In this document: one piece after another, positions 1 to 8,387 of the stretch
Layout: each line of letters opens with the position of its first letter
How positions within the stretch are numbered: the stretch's first letter is position 1
From: Streptomyces triticirhizae
Lineage (GTDB): Bacteria > Actinomycetota > Actinomycetes > Streptomycetales > Streptomycetaceae
Reading direction: 5' to 3'
Length of the DNA: 64,000 bases
Assembly (NCBI RefSeq): GCF_003696235.1
Contig: NZ_RFFJ01000001.1
Span: forward strand, 62,001 to 126,000
The notes under the pieces: model-generated
Seen by the model: only the letters and a program-made list of their open reading frames with translations
Told to the model about the DNA's origin: nothing
Database searches by the model: none
Program-made: the position numbers and the translations under genes

Positions 1-525
1 GACGGCACCCAGCCCGAGCCCGGCGCCGTCGAGCTGCGGCCCGGCGTCCACGCGCACCCGCTGTGGTTCTTCACCGAGGAGGGCGTCTACCGCATCCGGC
101 TGGAGATGAGCGCCACGTTGTCGACCGGCGAACGCGTCGCCGACACGGGCACGTTGACCGCCGTGGTCGGCGACACCGACCCCGACGAGGTCGAACTTCC
201 CGCCCCGGAGGAGCCCGGCGAACCGGAAGAGCCCGAGGAGCCGGAAGAGCCCGGCGATGCCGATGGTGGTGAGGCGGGCGGAGCAGGGGACTCGGGCGGC
301 AGCGCGGGGACCTCGGCGGGCGAAGGAGCCGCCGGCGGTCCGCCGGCGGATACATCGGCCGGCCCCTCAAACGTCGGAGACAGCGGCACCGGCGACTCCT
401 CGGGCGAGCTGGCCGAGACCGGGAGTGACGCGGTGCTCCTCGGCGGTGGCGCCCTGCTGCTCCTGACGGCGGGTGCCGGGCTCGTGGCCGTCATCCGGCG
501 GCGGCAGCGGACGCGCATCGACTGA
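1..525 (+). CDS. C-terminal part of a surface-anchored wall protein (5' end outside window)
   Basis: The reading frame is open from the first base, so the start lies upstream. The visible part begins with a beta-rich segment (HPLWFFTEEGVYRIRLEMSA) that resembles the actinobacterial 'choice-of-anchor M' or surface-anchored repeat domain. An acidic Glu/Pro/Gly/Ser stalk follows. The protein ends with a sortase signal: LAETG at bases 409-423, a hydrophobic segment rich in Leu, Gly and Ala, and a basic tail RRRQRTRID. LAxTG signals are typical of class E sortase substrates of Streptomyces. The protein is therefore expected to be exported and linked to peptidoglycan. Some family members sit with metal ABC transporters, but that neighbourhood is not visible here. 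The anchor is certain; the domain name is likely. Confidence 0.85.
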   Translation, partial: DGTQPEPGAVELRPGVHAHPLWFFTEEGVYRIRLEMSATLSTGERVADTGTLTAVVGDTDPDEVELPAPEEPGEPEEPEEPEEPGDADGGEAGGAGDSGGSAGTSAGEGAAGGPPADTSAGPSNVGDSGTGDSSGELAETGSDAVLLGGGALLLLTAGAGLVAVIRRRQRTRID

Positions 526-581
526 GACATGGCCGTCGCACTCATGATCCGTGCCACCTGTCCAAGGGAAAGCGAGAAGCG

Positions 582-1322
582 TTGAACCTCCAAGAAGACA
601 CCACGACCGATCCCTACGCCCTGTCCGCGCCGTTCATCGATCCCATGATTGCCGGCTTCTGGCAGCAGGTCGGGCCGTCGCTCGTCGCCGAACTCCAACC
701 ACTGTCGGGGCTGAGCGGCCCCGTGATCGACCTCGGCGCTGGCGCGGGGCGCGGGACACGGATCGTCGCGGCGTCGCTGCCCGAAGCCCCGATCTTCGCC
801 GTGGAACCGTCGGCGGCCATGCGAACGGCGCTGCTGGCGCGGCTGATGGACGACGCGCCTCTCGCCGCGCGGACCACGGTAGTGGCCGGCGGCGCCCTGG
901 AGTTCCCGTTCCCCGAGCGGGTGTCCGTGGTGCTCGCGATGAACATGATCGGGCACCTGGCGCCTGACGACCGGCGCTCGCTGTGGGAGAGGATCGCCGC
1001 ACACCTGGATCCGGCCGGAGCGGTGTTGGTCAACAACCTCCCACCGACCGTTGCCGCGACCGTCCCGCGTTCCGCCGGGCCGGTCGTCCGAGTGGGCACC
1101 TACGAGTACCGAGGGTGGTCGGAGGCCGAACCCGCCGGCGACCAACGCTTGGTGTGGCACATGACCTACGAAACCCTCCAGCAGGGGCGGGTTCTCGCAC
1201 GGGTTGAGGTGGACTACGACTGGTGGGTCGTCACCGACGAGGAGCTGCACGCGGAATGGGCGGCCTGCGGCCTCGGCGCACGGACCCTTGGGAACGTCAA
1301 CCTCCATGTGCTCAGCCCCTGA
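582..1322 (+). CDS. Class I SAM-dependent methyltransferase
   Basis: A 246-residue protein starting at TTG 582 behind an AAGGGAAAG ribosome site. Motif I of the Rossmann methyltransferase fold is clear (VIDLGAGAGRGTRIVA, about residues 47-62), with the acidic motif II end at FAVEPSAAM and a motif IV-like VVLAMNMIGHL. It probably transfers a methyl group from SAM to a small molecule; the substrate cannot be read from the sequence. It stands alone after the surface protein gene and is convergent with the next gene. Nothing ties it to the 7-deazapurine cluster further on. Confidence 0.75.
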   Translation: MNLQEDTTTDPYALSAPFIDPMIAGFWQQVGPSLVAELQPLSGLSGPVIDLGAGAGRGTRIVAASLPEAPIFAVEPSAAMRTALLARLMDDAPLAARTTVVAGGALEFPFPERVSVVLAMNMIGHLAPDDRRSLWERIAAHLDPAGAVLVNNLPPTVAATVPRSAGPVVRVGTYEYRGWSEAEPAGDQRLVWHMTYETLQQGRVLARVEVDYDWWVVTDEELHAEWAACGLGARTLGNVNLHVLSP

Positions 1323-1416
1323 TTGCCTCATAGCACCCGTCTCTCCGTGCCATCGGTCACGTGGTTTTCTCGCTTGATGTCCTCGAGGCGGCTCTTGAGC
1401 CGGCAGCCGGAAGTCG

Positions 1417-2670
1417 TTACTCGGCCGGCAGCGGGGTGCCTTGGGCGAGGAAGACACAAGGCAGGAAGACCAGACGCCACTGCCCCTGCATTGGCTCAGG
1501 ACGCGGATTGGCTTCGGCGTTCTCCCTTACCCATCGCAGCTCGGCGGTGACGCGCTCTGCGTCCGAGTGGACCAGGGTCACCACCACCGTGCCCGCGGCT
1601 GCCATGTCGTGACGGATCGCACGGATCTCGAAATCGGCCAGTGGAAACGGCTCAAAGGCCCGGCGGGTCTCGCTGCGCACTGACCTCCCGTGCTTGCGGT
1701 GCAGGTCGTGGGTCAGCAGATCGCTGAGAGAACCGTAGTTACGACGCTTCCAGTAGCTCAGCAGCTCATGAGTTCGCTGATAGAGGAGGTGGTTGCGGAA
1801 GTCGTCGCTGTCGGGCAGGTACTCGGCTGGCGTCCACTCCCTGTTGGCGCGGTCCGCCTCGGCCTGCTCTCTGATCGCGCCGAACGCCTCTTTGAGTTGC
1901 CGACACACGGTGGACCAGGTGGGAGGCCCCTCGGCCTGGTACTTTTTCTCCTTCTCGCGCGCGAAGGCCCAGTCGGCGACGGCGAAGAGCCGGTTGAAGG
2001 CCTTTGTCGCCACGGTGATGTTGTCGTAGTTGAGAATGCTGCCGTGCACGATGCCGTTGCGGTACAGCTCGAGGACGGGTTCCTCCCGGGTGGCGCCGCG
2101 ACCCTTGGTGAACGTCCTGTGGGCGTGGGCGAGGCCGAGGTGGTGGCCGACGACGCTGTCCCAGGCGTGGAGTCCTTCGGGCTGACGGGCGTGGAGGCCT
2201 CGCCTCACGGTTTCGAACTCGTTGACGAAGCCATCCATGACGCTGAGTAGGACGTGGACGGTGGAGTAGAAGCGGCCTTCGAAGTAATCGCGGCGAGCTT
2301 TGTCAATCAGGTCGCCTCTGCGACGCATGGCGGGCAGTTTCCGCAGGGGGAGCAGCATGAGTCTGAGCTGTTCGGGGTCGTGGTAATGCTTGATCAGAAG
2401 CTGTTCCGCTCGGTCAGCATCGTCGCCTGCGGTGTCCAAGACTGCGCGGATCGCCGTGAGGGAAAGTCGGTCGTGGAAGATCCAGTGCTTGTCGCCGAGC
2501 AGTTCGTAGAAGGCATCCACGGTGTCCGCTAGCTCACGTATCTGCATCTCGATCGACGCAGCTTGTCCCCGGCTCGTCTTCCCGAGTAGTCGCAGCAGCT
2601 TCAACTGTCGGTCCAGTTCGAGGAAAGAGGGAAGATCGCGAGCAGATCTGTAGGACATGCGGTCGATCAT
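1417..2670 (-). CDS. Hypothetical protein with an RX4H (HEPN-like) motif
   Basis: A 417-residue, largely helical protein with no enzyme signature that I recognise. Residues 204-209 read R-N-G-I-V-H, followed by G. This fits the RX4-6H pattern, with a polar residue after Arg, used by HEPN ribonucleases and Abi-type proteins. The flanking residues (LYRNGIVHGS) resemble the 'RN...HG' form common in HEPN-like proteins of unknown role. The gene is monocistronic. The start at ATG 2670 is not supported by a clear ribosome site; ATG 2658 is an alternative. HEPN membership is an inference from one motif. Confidence 0.55.
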   Translation of the reverse strand: MIDRMSYRSARDLPSFLELDRQLKLLRLLGKTSRGQAASIEMQIRELADTVDAFYELLGDKHWIFHDRLSLTAIRAVLDTAGDDADRAEQLLIKHYHDPEQLRLMLLPLRKLPAMRRRGDLIDKARRDYFEGRFYSTVHVLLSVMDGFVNEFETVRRGLHARQPEGLHAWDSVVGHHLGLAHAHRTFTKGRGATREEPVLELYRNGIVHGSILNYDNITVATKAFNRLFAVADWAFAREKEKKYQAEGPPTWSTVCRQLKEAFGAIREQAEADRANREWTPAEYLPDSDDFRNHLLYQRTHELLSYWKRRNYGSLSDLLTHDLHRKHGRSVRSETRRAFEPFPLADFEIRAIRHDMAAAGTVVVTLVHSDAERVTAELRWVRENAEANPRPEPMQGQWRLVFLPCVFLAQGTPLPAE

Positions 2671-3046
2671 AGGCGCCGGCGCTGGTATGAGCAGTGGCTC
2701 GGATGCATTGCGTTCCCAGACGTGCGGCTGGGAAAAAGCTTGCGGGGGGCGCGTTGTGTTGTGGCACCCCGGATACGCCCCTTCGCTGGGGGCTTGCTTC
2801 GCCGGCCGGTCTGGGAGTGATCCGCGCCGACTTGAGCCGAACGAAGACCATCAGCCGGCGCGCACCGAAGCCCTCGGAAGCAGATCGCCGTCGACGCGAA
2901 GGCCTGCCAGCTCCCACCACGAAGTGGAAGCGTCTTGATCAGCATCCGCCAGCTCTCAGCTCAACGCGTCGGCACGTCAGTTGGTGATCACCCGCCACAT
3001 TGCTCGCGTGGCTTACCGGAGACGTCGCGGCGGCTGGCGGGGATGA
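2671..3046. other. Intergenic stretch without a recognisable gene
   Basis: This gap of 376 bases lies upstream of the RX4H gene and downstream of the phosphotransferase gene. Short frames exist on both strands, but they lack homology-like motifs and ribosome sites. I see no tRNA and no strong hairpin. The promoter of the RX4H gene is expected here. Confidence 0.4.
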
Positions 3047-3940
3047 TCAGGCTGCTGGGGGCCAGGTCCAGGGGCGGGGGCCGCGTTGTCCCTGGATGCA
3101 GGCGAGGCGGTGGCGGGCCCGTTCGAGCGCGGACGGGCGTTGGTTGGCGAGTTGGAAGGCGAAGGTGACCTTGCGGAGTTCGCGGATGCCGCGAAGGGTG
3201 GGGTATCCGGGCCAGGTCATGACGTCGTGGCCGTAGGCGGTGCGGAAGTCCCGGTACTGGTCCTGGGAGAGCGCGTCGAGGGTTTCGTGGTCGACGGCAG
3301 TGGCCGTGAGGTCCCACTCCGGAGGACCGATCGCCGTTCGCTCGAAGTCCAGCAGGTAGGCCGTGCCGTTCTCGGTGACGGCGACGTTGCCGTACCAGGC
3401 GTCGCCGTGGAGCACGCAGAGGTCCATGCCGGGAGGAAGGGTCGCCCATTGTTCCCGCAGGGAGGCGAGGTGTTCCAGCAGCCACCGTCGTTCGTCGTCG
3501 GTGAGCGCGCTGGCCGCGCTGATGCGCGCCTCCAGGCGGACGAACGGGTCCAGTGGCCTGAGGCCGAGGTCGCGGGCGGGGTGCGGGAGTTGATGGAGGT
3601 CCTTCAGGAGCTTAGCCAGCTCTGCTCCGGTGCCGGCGCGGTGAGGCGGGAGTTCCTCCCACAGGGTCGCGCATCGGCCGTCGACCTGAACCGGTTGTTC
3701 GATCGGCAGGGGGCGGACGGCGGGGACGTGGTGTTCGGCGAGCCAGCGGGTCACCGCGACCTCGCGTGCGGCGGCAGCATCCTGGCCGGCGCGGGCGATC
3801 CGGACCACGACCCTCTTCGGCAGCCGCCACAGGTCATTCTCGCCGAGGCGGATGGGCTGGGCGCCTTCCGCGGAGAGGCCAGCTGCGGCGGCGATCCGTC
3901 GCAGGAGCGCGAAGGACGCTTCGACGCGGGGATCGGTCAT
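3047..3940 (-). CDS. Aminoglycoside phosphotransferase-like kinase
   Basis: This 297-residue protein has the APH/choline kinase fold. The Brenner motif is H178-G-D180-AWYG-N185, and the DFG-equivalent motif reads LLDFERTAIGPPEWD, so the catalytic Asp, metal-binding Asn and Asp are present. The start ATG at 3940 overlaps the stop of the upstream regulator gene (ATGA), so the two are translationally coupled. Longer frames starting further upstream are shadows of that regulator gene. Pairs of XRE/TPR regulator and APH-like kinase are common in Streptomyces. The substrate is unknown; antibiotic resistance is possible but not shown. Confidence 0.8.
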   Translation of the reverse strand: MTDPRVEASFALLRRIAAAAGLSAEGAQPIRLGENDLWRLPKRVVVRIARAGQDAAAAREVAVTRWLAEHHVPAVRPLPIEQPVQVDGRCATLWEELPPHRAGTGAELAKLLKDLHQLPHPARDLGLRPLDPFVRLEARISAASALTDDERRWLLEHLASLREQWATLPPGMDLCVLHGDAWYGNVAVTENGTAYLLDFERTAIGPPEWDLTATAVDHETLDALSQDQYRDFRTAYGHDVMTWPGYPTLRGIRELRKVTFAFQLANQRPSALERARHRLACIQGQRGPRPWTWPPAA

Positions 3941-5310
3941 GGCGCGACCGCGGTCCGGATGCGCTCGCGCAACTCGGCGACGTCCGCTCGCCGGGCGAAC
4001 CGGGACGACGCCGATGCCAGTGCCTCGACGTCGGTGACCGCACGCTGCGAACGGAGCTGCCCGATCTCCTCCAGTGCCCGGTGGGCGATCGTCACCGCCC
4101 GCTGCGGGTCGCCTCGGCGCATGACCAGGGTCGCCAACTTCGTTCCGGACAGGGAACGGGAGCGCACGTAGGCGTCGGTGTGGTGCTCGATCGCGGTCGT
4201 CAGGCGCGTCTCTGCCAGGTGCGCGGGCTGGCCGTCCAGGAGGGCGATGTCGAAGGCGGCGTGCCCGGTGTCGCCATGGTGTTGGGCGTAGTCGTAGTAG
4301 GCCATCCACTCCGGGTCTTCGCGGGGGCGGGCGAGGGCGAAGGCGTCGTCGGCGCGTCCGATGGCGGCCAGCGTGGCTTCACGCTGTCCCATCTTCGCCA
4401 GCGCCCTGGCGCGGGCTCCGTGGAGCATCGCCCGCTCACGTGGAGTGAGGCGGTCGGCTCGCACCAGCCCCATCTCGGCGTACGTCAGCCCCCAGTCGGG
4501 CGACCCTCGCCAAGTCGCCTGCCGCGAGCGCCAGTTGAGCGCCCGGGCCCGCAGATGCCAGTTCCCGGAGCGCTCGGCGCAGTGGACCGAGAGGTCGAAG
4601 AGCTGCGCCGCGTGCTCGTGTTCGTAGGCGTCGAAGGCGGATGCCCCCAACGTCGCGGCGAGGACGCCCACGGCCGTGAACAGCTCCGGTTCGAGCTTCG
4701 GCGGGCACGCGACGTTGAGCAGGTTGGATGCCCAGTGGAGTTGCCCGACCGCCGTGGCGCGCGCCAGGCCGCCACCGCCGTAGCGGTTGTCCCAGCTGGC
4801 ATGGTCGCGAGCCGCCGAGCGAATCTGCTCGATGTCCTCCGGCCGCACGCTCCTGGGCAGGGCGTGAGCGAGGTGCGGGGCCAGGTCGGTGAGGGACACG
4901 GCGGCCATGCCGCCTGCGGTGAGGAAGGCGCGGCGTTCCACGGGCGACTCCAGGAGCGGTGGTCGGTCTGGAGCCATCCTGCCCGGGGTCGTCGGGCCGA
5001 TGCGACGTCGGTCTCCCGGCAGCCGACCGATGTCCGCATCACGGTCCCGGTCCGCATCGTCCTCGACCCGCCGCCAGAGGCGCTTCAGCGCCCCGCCGGC
5101 CTGAAGGGCGTCGTCGAACGCGGCGGCCAGTCTCGGTGTGCAGGAACGCTCGGCCTTCTCGATCCTCTCGACCGAGGTCTTGCTGAGCTGGACCTTGTCG
5201 CCGAGAGCCTGGGTGCTCAGCCCTCTGGCCTTGCGCCAGTTCCTCAGTTCGACGCCGAACCAGGCGCGCATCGACACGGTGTCGTCCAGGGGGCGTTCTG
5301 GCTGTGGCAT
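3937..5310 (-). CDS. XRE-family regulator with TPR-like C-terminus
   Basis: A 457-residue protein. The N-terminal helix-turn-helix (about residues 14-70; LRNWRKARGLSTQALGDKV, then SKTSVERIEKAERS) is of the XRE type. After a linker comes a helical array with TPR-like repeats (RARALAKMGQREATLAAIGR, DPQRAVTIAHRALEEIGQL). Such proteins are DNA-binding regulators, many of which respond to small signals through the TPR part. I prefer ATG 5310 because upstream codons in frame look non-coding. The gene overlaps the phosphotransferase gene by 4 bases, so the kinase is probably made from the same message. Confidence 0.75.
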   Translation of the reverse strand: MPQPERPLDDTVSMRAWFGVELRNWRKARGLSTQALGDKVQLSKTSVERIEKAERSCTPRLAAAFDDALQAGGALKRLWRRVEDDADRDRDADIGRLPGDRRRIGPTTPGRMAPDRPPLLESPVERRAFLTAGGMAAVSLTDLAPHLAHALPRSVRPEDIEQIRSAARDHASWDNRYGGGGLARATAVGQLHWASNLLNVACPPKLEPELFTAVGVLAATLGASAFDAYEHEHAAQLFDLSVHCAERSGNWHLRARALNWRSRQATWRGSPDWGLTYAEMGLVRADRLTPRERAMLHGARARALAKMGQREATLAAIGRADDAFALARPREDPEWMAYYDYAQHHGDTGHAAFDIALLDGQPAHLAETRLTTAIEHHTDAYVRSRSLSGTKLATLVMRRGDPQRAVTIAHRALEEIGQLRSQRAVTDVEALASASSRFARRADVAELRERIRTAVAP

Positions 5311-5532
5311 GGCATCCTCGCCTGCGCTGATGCGGACAACCCGGCGAGTGTGGGGATGTCCCCATCGCGGTGGGTTCTCCGCAGACGTTCCATCAACTGG
5401 CGGTCCTCTACCCTGCCCGAGGGAGTCACAAGACACGGCCGGGCAGCGGTACTTCGGGACGGTTGGCTGGTCGGCACGTGGGTGGCCCGAGCCGACCAGC
5501 CGGGATTACTGGCTCCTGGGAAGTGGCCGGGC

Positions 5533-5730
5533 TCAGCCCAGTATCCGGGCGCGCAGTGCCTCCGCGAACGTCGACCAGGCGGCGGGGGAGAAGGCGACGC
5601 GCGGGCCGCCGGGCTGCTTGGAGTCGCGGGCCAGAACGTTCTGCCCTGCCGTCGCGCACTCGACGCACTCGCTGTTGGGCGCGCCGCTGTACGAACTCTT
5701 GAACCACTGCGGTTCGGCCTGATCTGCCAT
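5533..5730 (-). CDS. DUF397-domain small protein
   Basis: A 65-residue protein with the DUF397 signature: WFKSSYSG near the N-terminus, then CVECA, RDSKQPGGP, and F.P.AW..F at the end. DUF397 proteins are partners of WhiJ-like XRE regulators in Streptomyces and control development and antibiotic production. The gene starts 5 bases after the stop of the upstream XRE gene and has an AAGGGAC ribosome site, so the two form an operon. Regulator and DUF397 pairs have been suggested to act like antitoxin and toxin; that is not testable here. Confidence 0.9.
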   Translation of the reverse strand: MADQAEPQWFKSSYSGAPNSECVECATAGQNVLARDSKQPGGPRVAFSPAAWSTFAEALRARILG

Positions 5731-5735
5731 GTCCC

Positions 5736-6638
5736 TTACTTCTTTCGTTTCTTTCGCAGATGCGATGAACGGACCTCGGCGATGAGTTGCGCCGAGGCGT
5801 CCGGGGCGAGTGCTTCCTCGCGCAGGAACGCAAGGCCCTGGGCGTAGACCTGGCGCGCCTCCGGCTCCTCCAGGAAGAGCGAGCCGCCTGCTGTCTCGAT
5901 GAAGATGACATCGAGGGATGGGTCAGCCCCGCCGTAGACGATGACGTTGCCGAGTGCGGCAGCGTAGACGCCCTGGGAGAACGGCAGGACCTGGATGGTG
6001 ATGTTCGGCTCGGCTCCCCGGCTCAGGAGATGGTCGAGCTGCCGCCCCGTGGTCTCCGGGTCGCCCACGACGCGCCGGAGCACGCTCTCGTCGAGAACTA
6101 CCTGGAACTCCGGAGGAGTTGCCCGGTCAAGGATCTGCTGGCGATGCATCCTCATGGCGAGGTACTCGTCAACGTCCTCCGGTGGGATCGTGCTGCCCGG
6201 GGTTTGCTTGATCGCCTTCGCGTACTCCAGGGTCTGGAGGAGACCCGGCACCACGCCGGCCGCGTACTGCTCGACGCGCGATGCCTCGTCCTCGATCGCG
6301 AGCAGGAGCCGCATCGGCCGGCTGAGCCGCCCGGCGTAGGGAACCCACCACCCCTCCGTCGCCTTGCTGTGCTTCGCCAGAGAGATGAGTTCCTGGGTTT
6401 CCTCGTCCGTTGTGCCGTAGACGCGGCACAGCGCCTCCACCTGGTTCCATCGGACGTTGCCGTGGCCACGCTCGTACCTGCTGACCGTGGCCTGGGAGAC
6501 CCCGGCGCGTTCCCCCGCCACGCCCGCCGACAGGCCGGCCTCCTCGCGCAACGCCAGGAGGCGGAGGCCGAGTTGCCGACGCCGCGTCGTCGGTCCCACC
6601 TGCTCCAACTCGGCTGTATCGCCCTGTCTGTCCGCCAT
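5736..6638 (-). CDS. WhiJ-like XRE regulator with DUF5753 domain
   Basis: A 300-residue protein. The XRE helix-turn-helix is at about residues 23-75 (LALREEAGLSAGVAGERAGV, SQATVSRYERG). The rest matches the DUF5753 module (IEDEASRVEQYAAGVVPGLLQT, VLDESVLRR, ITIQVLPFSQG). This is the WhiJ-type architecture. With the DUF397 gene downstream and a divergent HATPase gene upstream, it forms the three-part module seen at whiJ- and abaA-like loci of Streptomyces. The start at ATG 6638 gives the usual family length. Autoregulation through the divergent promoter region is likely. Confidence 0.9.
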   Translation of the reverse strand: MADRQGDTAELEQVGPTTRRRQLGLRLLALREEAGLSAGVAGERAGVSQATVSRYERGHGNVRWNQVEALCRVYGTTDEETQELISLAKHSKATEGWWVPYAGRLSRPMRLLLAIEDEASRVEQYAAGVVPGLLQTLEYAKAIKQTPGSTIPPEDVDEYLAMRMHRQQILDRATPPEFQVVLDESVLRRVVGDPETTGRQLDHLLSRGAEPNITIQVLPFSQGVYAAALGNVIVYGGADPSLDVIFIETAGGSLFLEEPEARQVYAQGLAFLREEALAPDASAQLIAEVRSSHLRKKRKK

Positions 6639-7046
6639 CACGCGCTCCCTCTGAAGCAGTGCCACAAGTCTCCGCGCTAGGTGCGGGCAGCCACAAGGAT
6701 TGCACGGCGGATCATGTGTGGCTTCCGAGTCGACGCGCATCAGCCATGCGGACACTTCCGCCATGACTGATTCATGGCGCATGAGTCGTTGCCATACTCC
6801 CAACTCCACGCAACCGCAGCCGACCCGAGAGGCTCTCCGGTGGCCAGACCACTCAACTCCAGGGCTGCTGCCCCTCGCCGGGTGACCAGCTCCGAGAGCG
6901 CCCTCCTGAGGGGCAGTGGGGCCACGGCATCGCCGAACGGCCGGCCCGATCAGCTGCCGCTCGGCGACGGCCGTCCTCGACCGCACCAACTCGTCGAGGA
7001 GCCGGTCGATCGCCGTGCTTCGGAGGTACGGCCCGCTGGAGGAAGC
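6639..7046. promoter_or_regulatory. Divergent promoter region with a palindromic operator candidate
   Basis: These 408 bases separate the WhiJ-like gene (minus) from the HATPase gene (plus). They hold a perfect inverted repeat, CGCCATGA / TCATGGCG, at 6759-6779 with a 5-base spacer. They also hold two direct copies of GCCACAAG at 6661-6668 and 6690-6697, spaced 29 bases and close to the regulator start. Either element could be the operator of the WhiJ-like protein. No convincing gene lies in this stretch; longer in-frame extensions of the HATPase gene into it look non-coding. Confidence 0.5.
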
Positions 7047-7499
7047 ATGACCGCTCATGTCCAAACCGTTGGCGCTCAGCAGGACGTCCGCTGGCTGTTA
7101 ACCGTCAGCCCGCAGGAGATCGAGCGGTGGCGTGCGGCGATCGCAGGCGCGTTGTCCGACTGGCGGGCCTCGCGGGAGGCCGTGGAGCTGGCGCGGCTGG
7201 GCGTCTCGGAGCTGCTGGCGAACGTCGCCAAGCACACGGCGAGTCGGCGGTGCGGCCTGCGGCTGGTGCGGGTGGGGGCCGACGTGGTGGTGCAGGTCTT
7301 CGACGAGTCGAAGCAGCTGCCCGTGGTGCGGACCCCCGACTGGTGCTCGGAGGACGGCCGGGGCCTGTGGCTGCTGCGGGAGATGGCGGACGGGTTCGGC
7401 TACATGCCCATCCCGCTCGTCACCGACACGTCCTACCGACTGGGCAAGGTCGTGTGGTTCTCGTGCTGGGGTGCGTTGCCCGAGGCGGGCGCCGCATGA
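7047..7499 (+). CDS. RsbW-like ATP-binding protein (HATPase, anti-sigma type)
   Basis: This 150-residue protein has the GHKL/HATPase fold of serine-kinase anti-sigma factors. The N box reads GVSELLANVAKHT and the G1 box DGRGLWLLREMADGFGY. The start at ATG 7047 follows GGAGGA at a good distance. Proteins of this type bind ATP and control sigma factors or anti-anti-sigma factors. In Streptomyces they are often paired with WhiJ-like regulators and DUF397 proteins, as here on the opposite strand. It overlaps the next gene by 4 bases. Confidence 0.85.
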   Translation: MTAHVQTVGAQQDVRWLLTVSPQEIERWRAAIAGALSDWRASREAVELARLGVSELLANVAKHTASRRCGLRLVRVGADVVVQVFDESKQLPVVRTPDWCSEDGRGLWLLREMADGFGYMPIPLVTDTSYRLGKVVWFSCWGALPEAGAA

Positions 7500-7942
7500 G
7501 CGTGGCCAGGGACGGCCGCCCGACCGCTCCCGCGCTCTTCGGCGACGCGGAGTGGGAGTTCCAGATCCCCCTGCCGGGGCGGTTGGGCGAGGAGCAGTGG
7601 GCCCTGGGGCCCTGCTGGTTCTTCTGCGGGCACCGGGTCGCGCCGGTGGTGTGGATCGGGTGCCTGACCTCGGAGGGCGGTGCCGCTCCGCTGTACGCCT
7701 GCGACACCTGCCTGCGCCAACTGAACGCCATGGCCTGGGACTTCACCGACGCAGCCCGGGCAGCCCCGCTCGACGGCGAAGGACAGCCGGTGCCGCCGTA
7801 CCAACCGCTCGGACGCGCCCGGGCGCCGTCACCGCCTCACGGGCGGTGGCACCACCCGGCGCGCACGACGTTCGGCACACGGTTCTGGCACCCCGAGACC
7901 GACGTCAGCGACCGGGCAACGAAGGACACGACCAACGGATGA
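7496..7942 (+). CDS. Cysteine-containing hypothetical protein
   Basis: A 148-residue protein of unknown function, translationally coupled to the HATPase gene (ATGA overlap). The middle has Cys/His groups, CWFFCGH and YACDTCLRQL, that could bind a metal. The C-terminal third is Pro/Arg rich. There is no signal peptide or membrane segment. Similar small proteins often accompany WhiJ/HATPase modules in Streptomyces, which suggests a role in the same regulatory unit; I cannot say more. Confidence 0.6.
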   Translation: MSVARDGRPTAPALFGDAEWEFQIPLPGRLGEEQWALGPCWFFCGHRVAPVVWIGCLTSEGGAAPLYACDTCLRQLNAMAWDFTDAARAAPLDGEGQPVPPYQPLGRARAPSPPHGRWHHPARTTFGTRFWHPETDVSDRATKDTTNG

Positions 7943-7955
7943 AGAAAGGGGACTC

Positions 7956-8330
7956 GTGACGAACGACGACGACGGCGGCGACAGGGTGTCCATCGTCAGG
8001 GGCTCGGACCGGGTGCTGGTGGAAGAACGCGGGCCCGGGGTGCCGGAGGGAATCTTCGGCGTGGACTGCATGACGTGCGAGGCCACGTCCCCGCTCTTCG
8101 ACGACGACCCGCTGCCGGTGGCGGTATGGGCGATCCAACACTCCCAGGACCAGCCGGAGCACACGCTCTTCCTCGCACGGACGGAGAGGCACTGGCGGGT
8201 GGTGCCGCGCCCCGACCCTCCGGCCGAACCGTCCACGCACCGTGGCGGCAGTGTGCTGGGGCCGGCGTTCGTCGGGCTGATGTGCCTGCTGACGGCCCTG
8301 TCCGGGCTGCTGCCCGCCCTCACCTACTAG
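7956..8330 (+). CDS. Small hypothetical protein with C-terminal membrane segment
   Basis: A 124-residue protein starting at GTG 7956 behind AAAGGGGA, 13 bases after the previous gene. The N-terminal part contains FGVDCMTCEATS followed by AVWAIQHSQDQPEHTLFL, a layout resembling the DUF7848 family of short Streptomyces proteins (CxxC, then a helix with His residues). Residues from about 100 onward form a single hydrophobic segment (VLGPAFVGLMCLLTALSGLL), an unusual tail for that family. Function unknown; probably co-transcribed with the HATPase gene. Confidence 0.55.
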   Translation: MTNDDDGGDRVSIVRGSDRVLVEERGPGVPEGIFGVDCMTCEATSPLFDDDPLPVAVWAIQHSQDQPEHTLFLARTERHWRVVPRPDPPAEPSTHRGGSVLGPAFVGLMCLLTALSGLLPALTY

Positions 8331-8387
8331 CCATCCGACCCAACCAACTCACCAACTCACCAACAGAGCAAGGAACAAGGAACCTTC

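Noticed and set aside
87-1457. Long open frame on the minus strand opposite the surface protein and methyltransferase genes
   Set aside because: It mirrors the G/C-biased third positions of the real plus-strand genes, is Pro/Ser/Arg-rich and has no motif or ribosome site.
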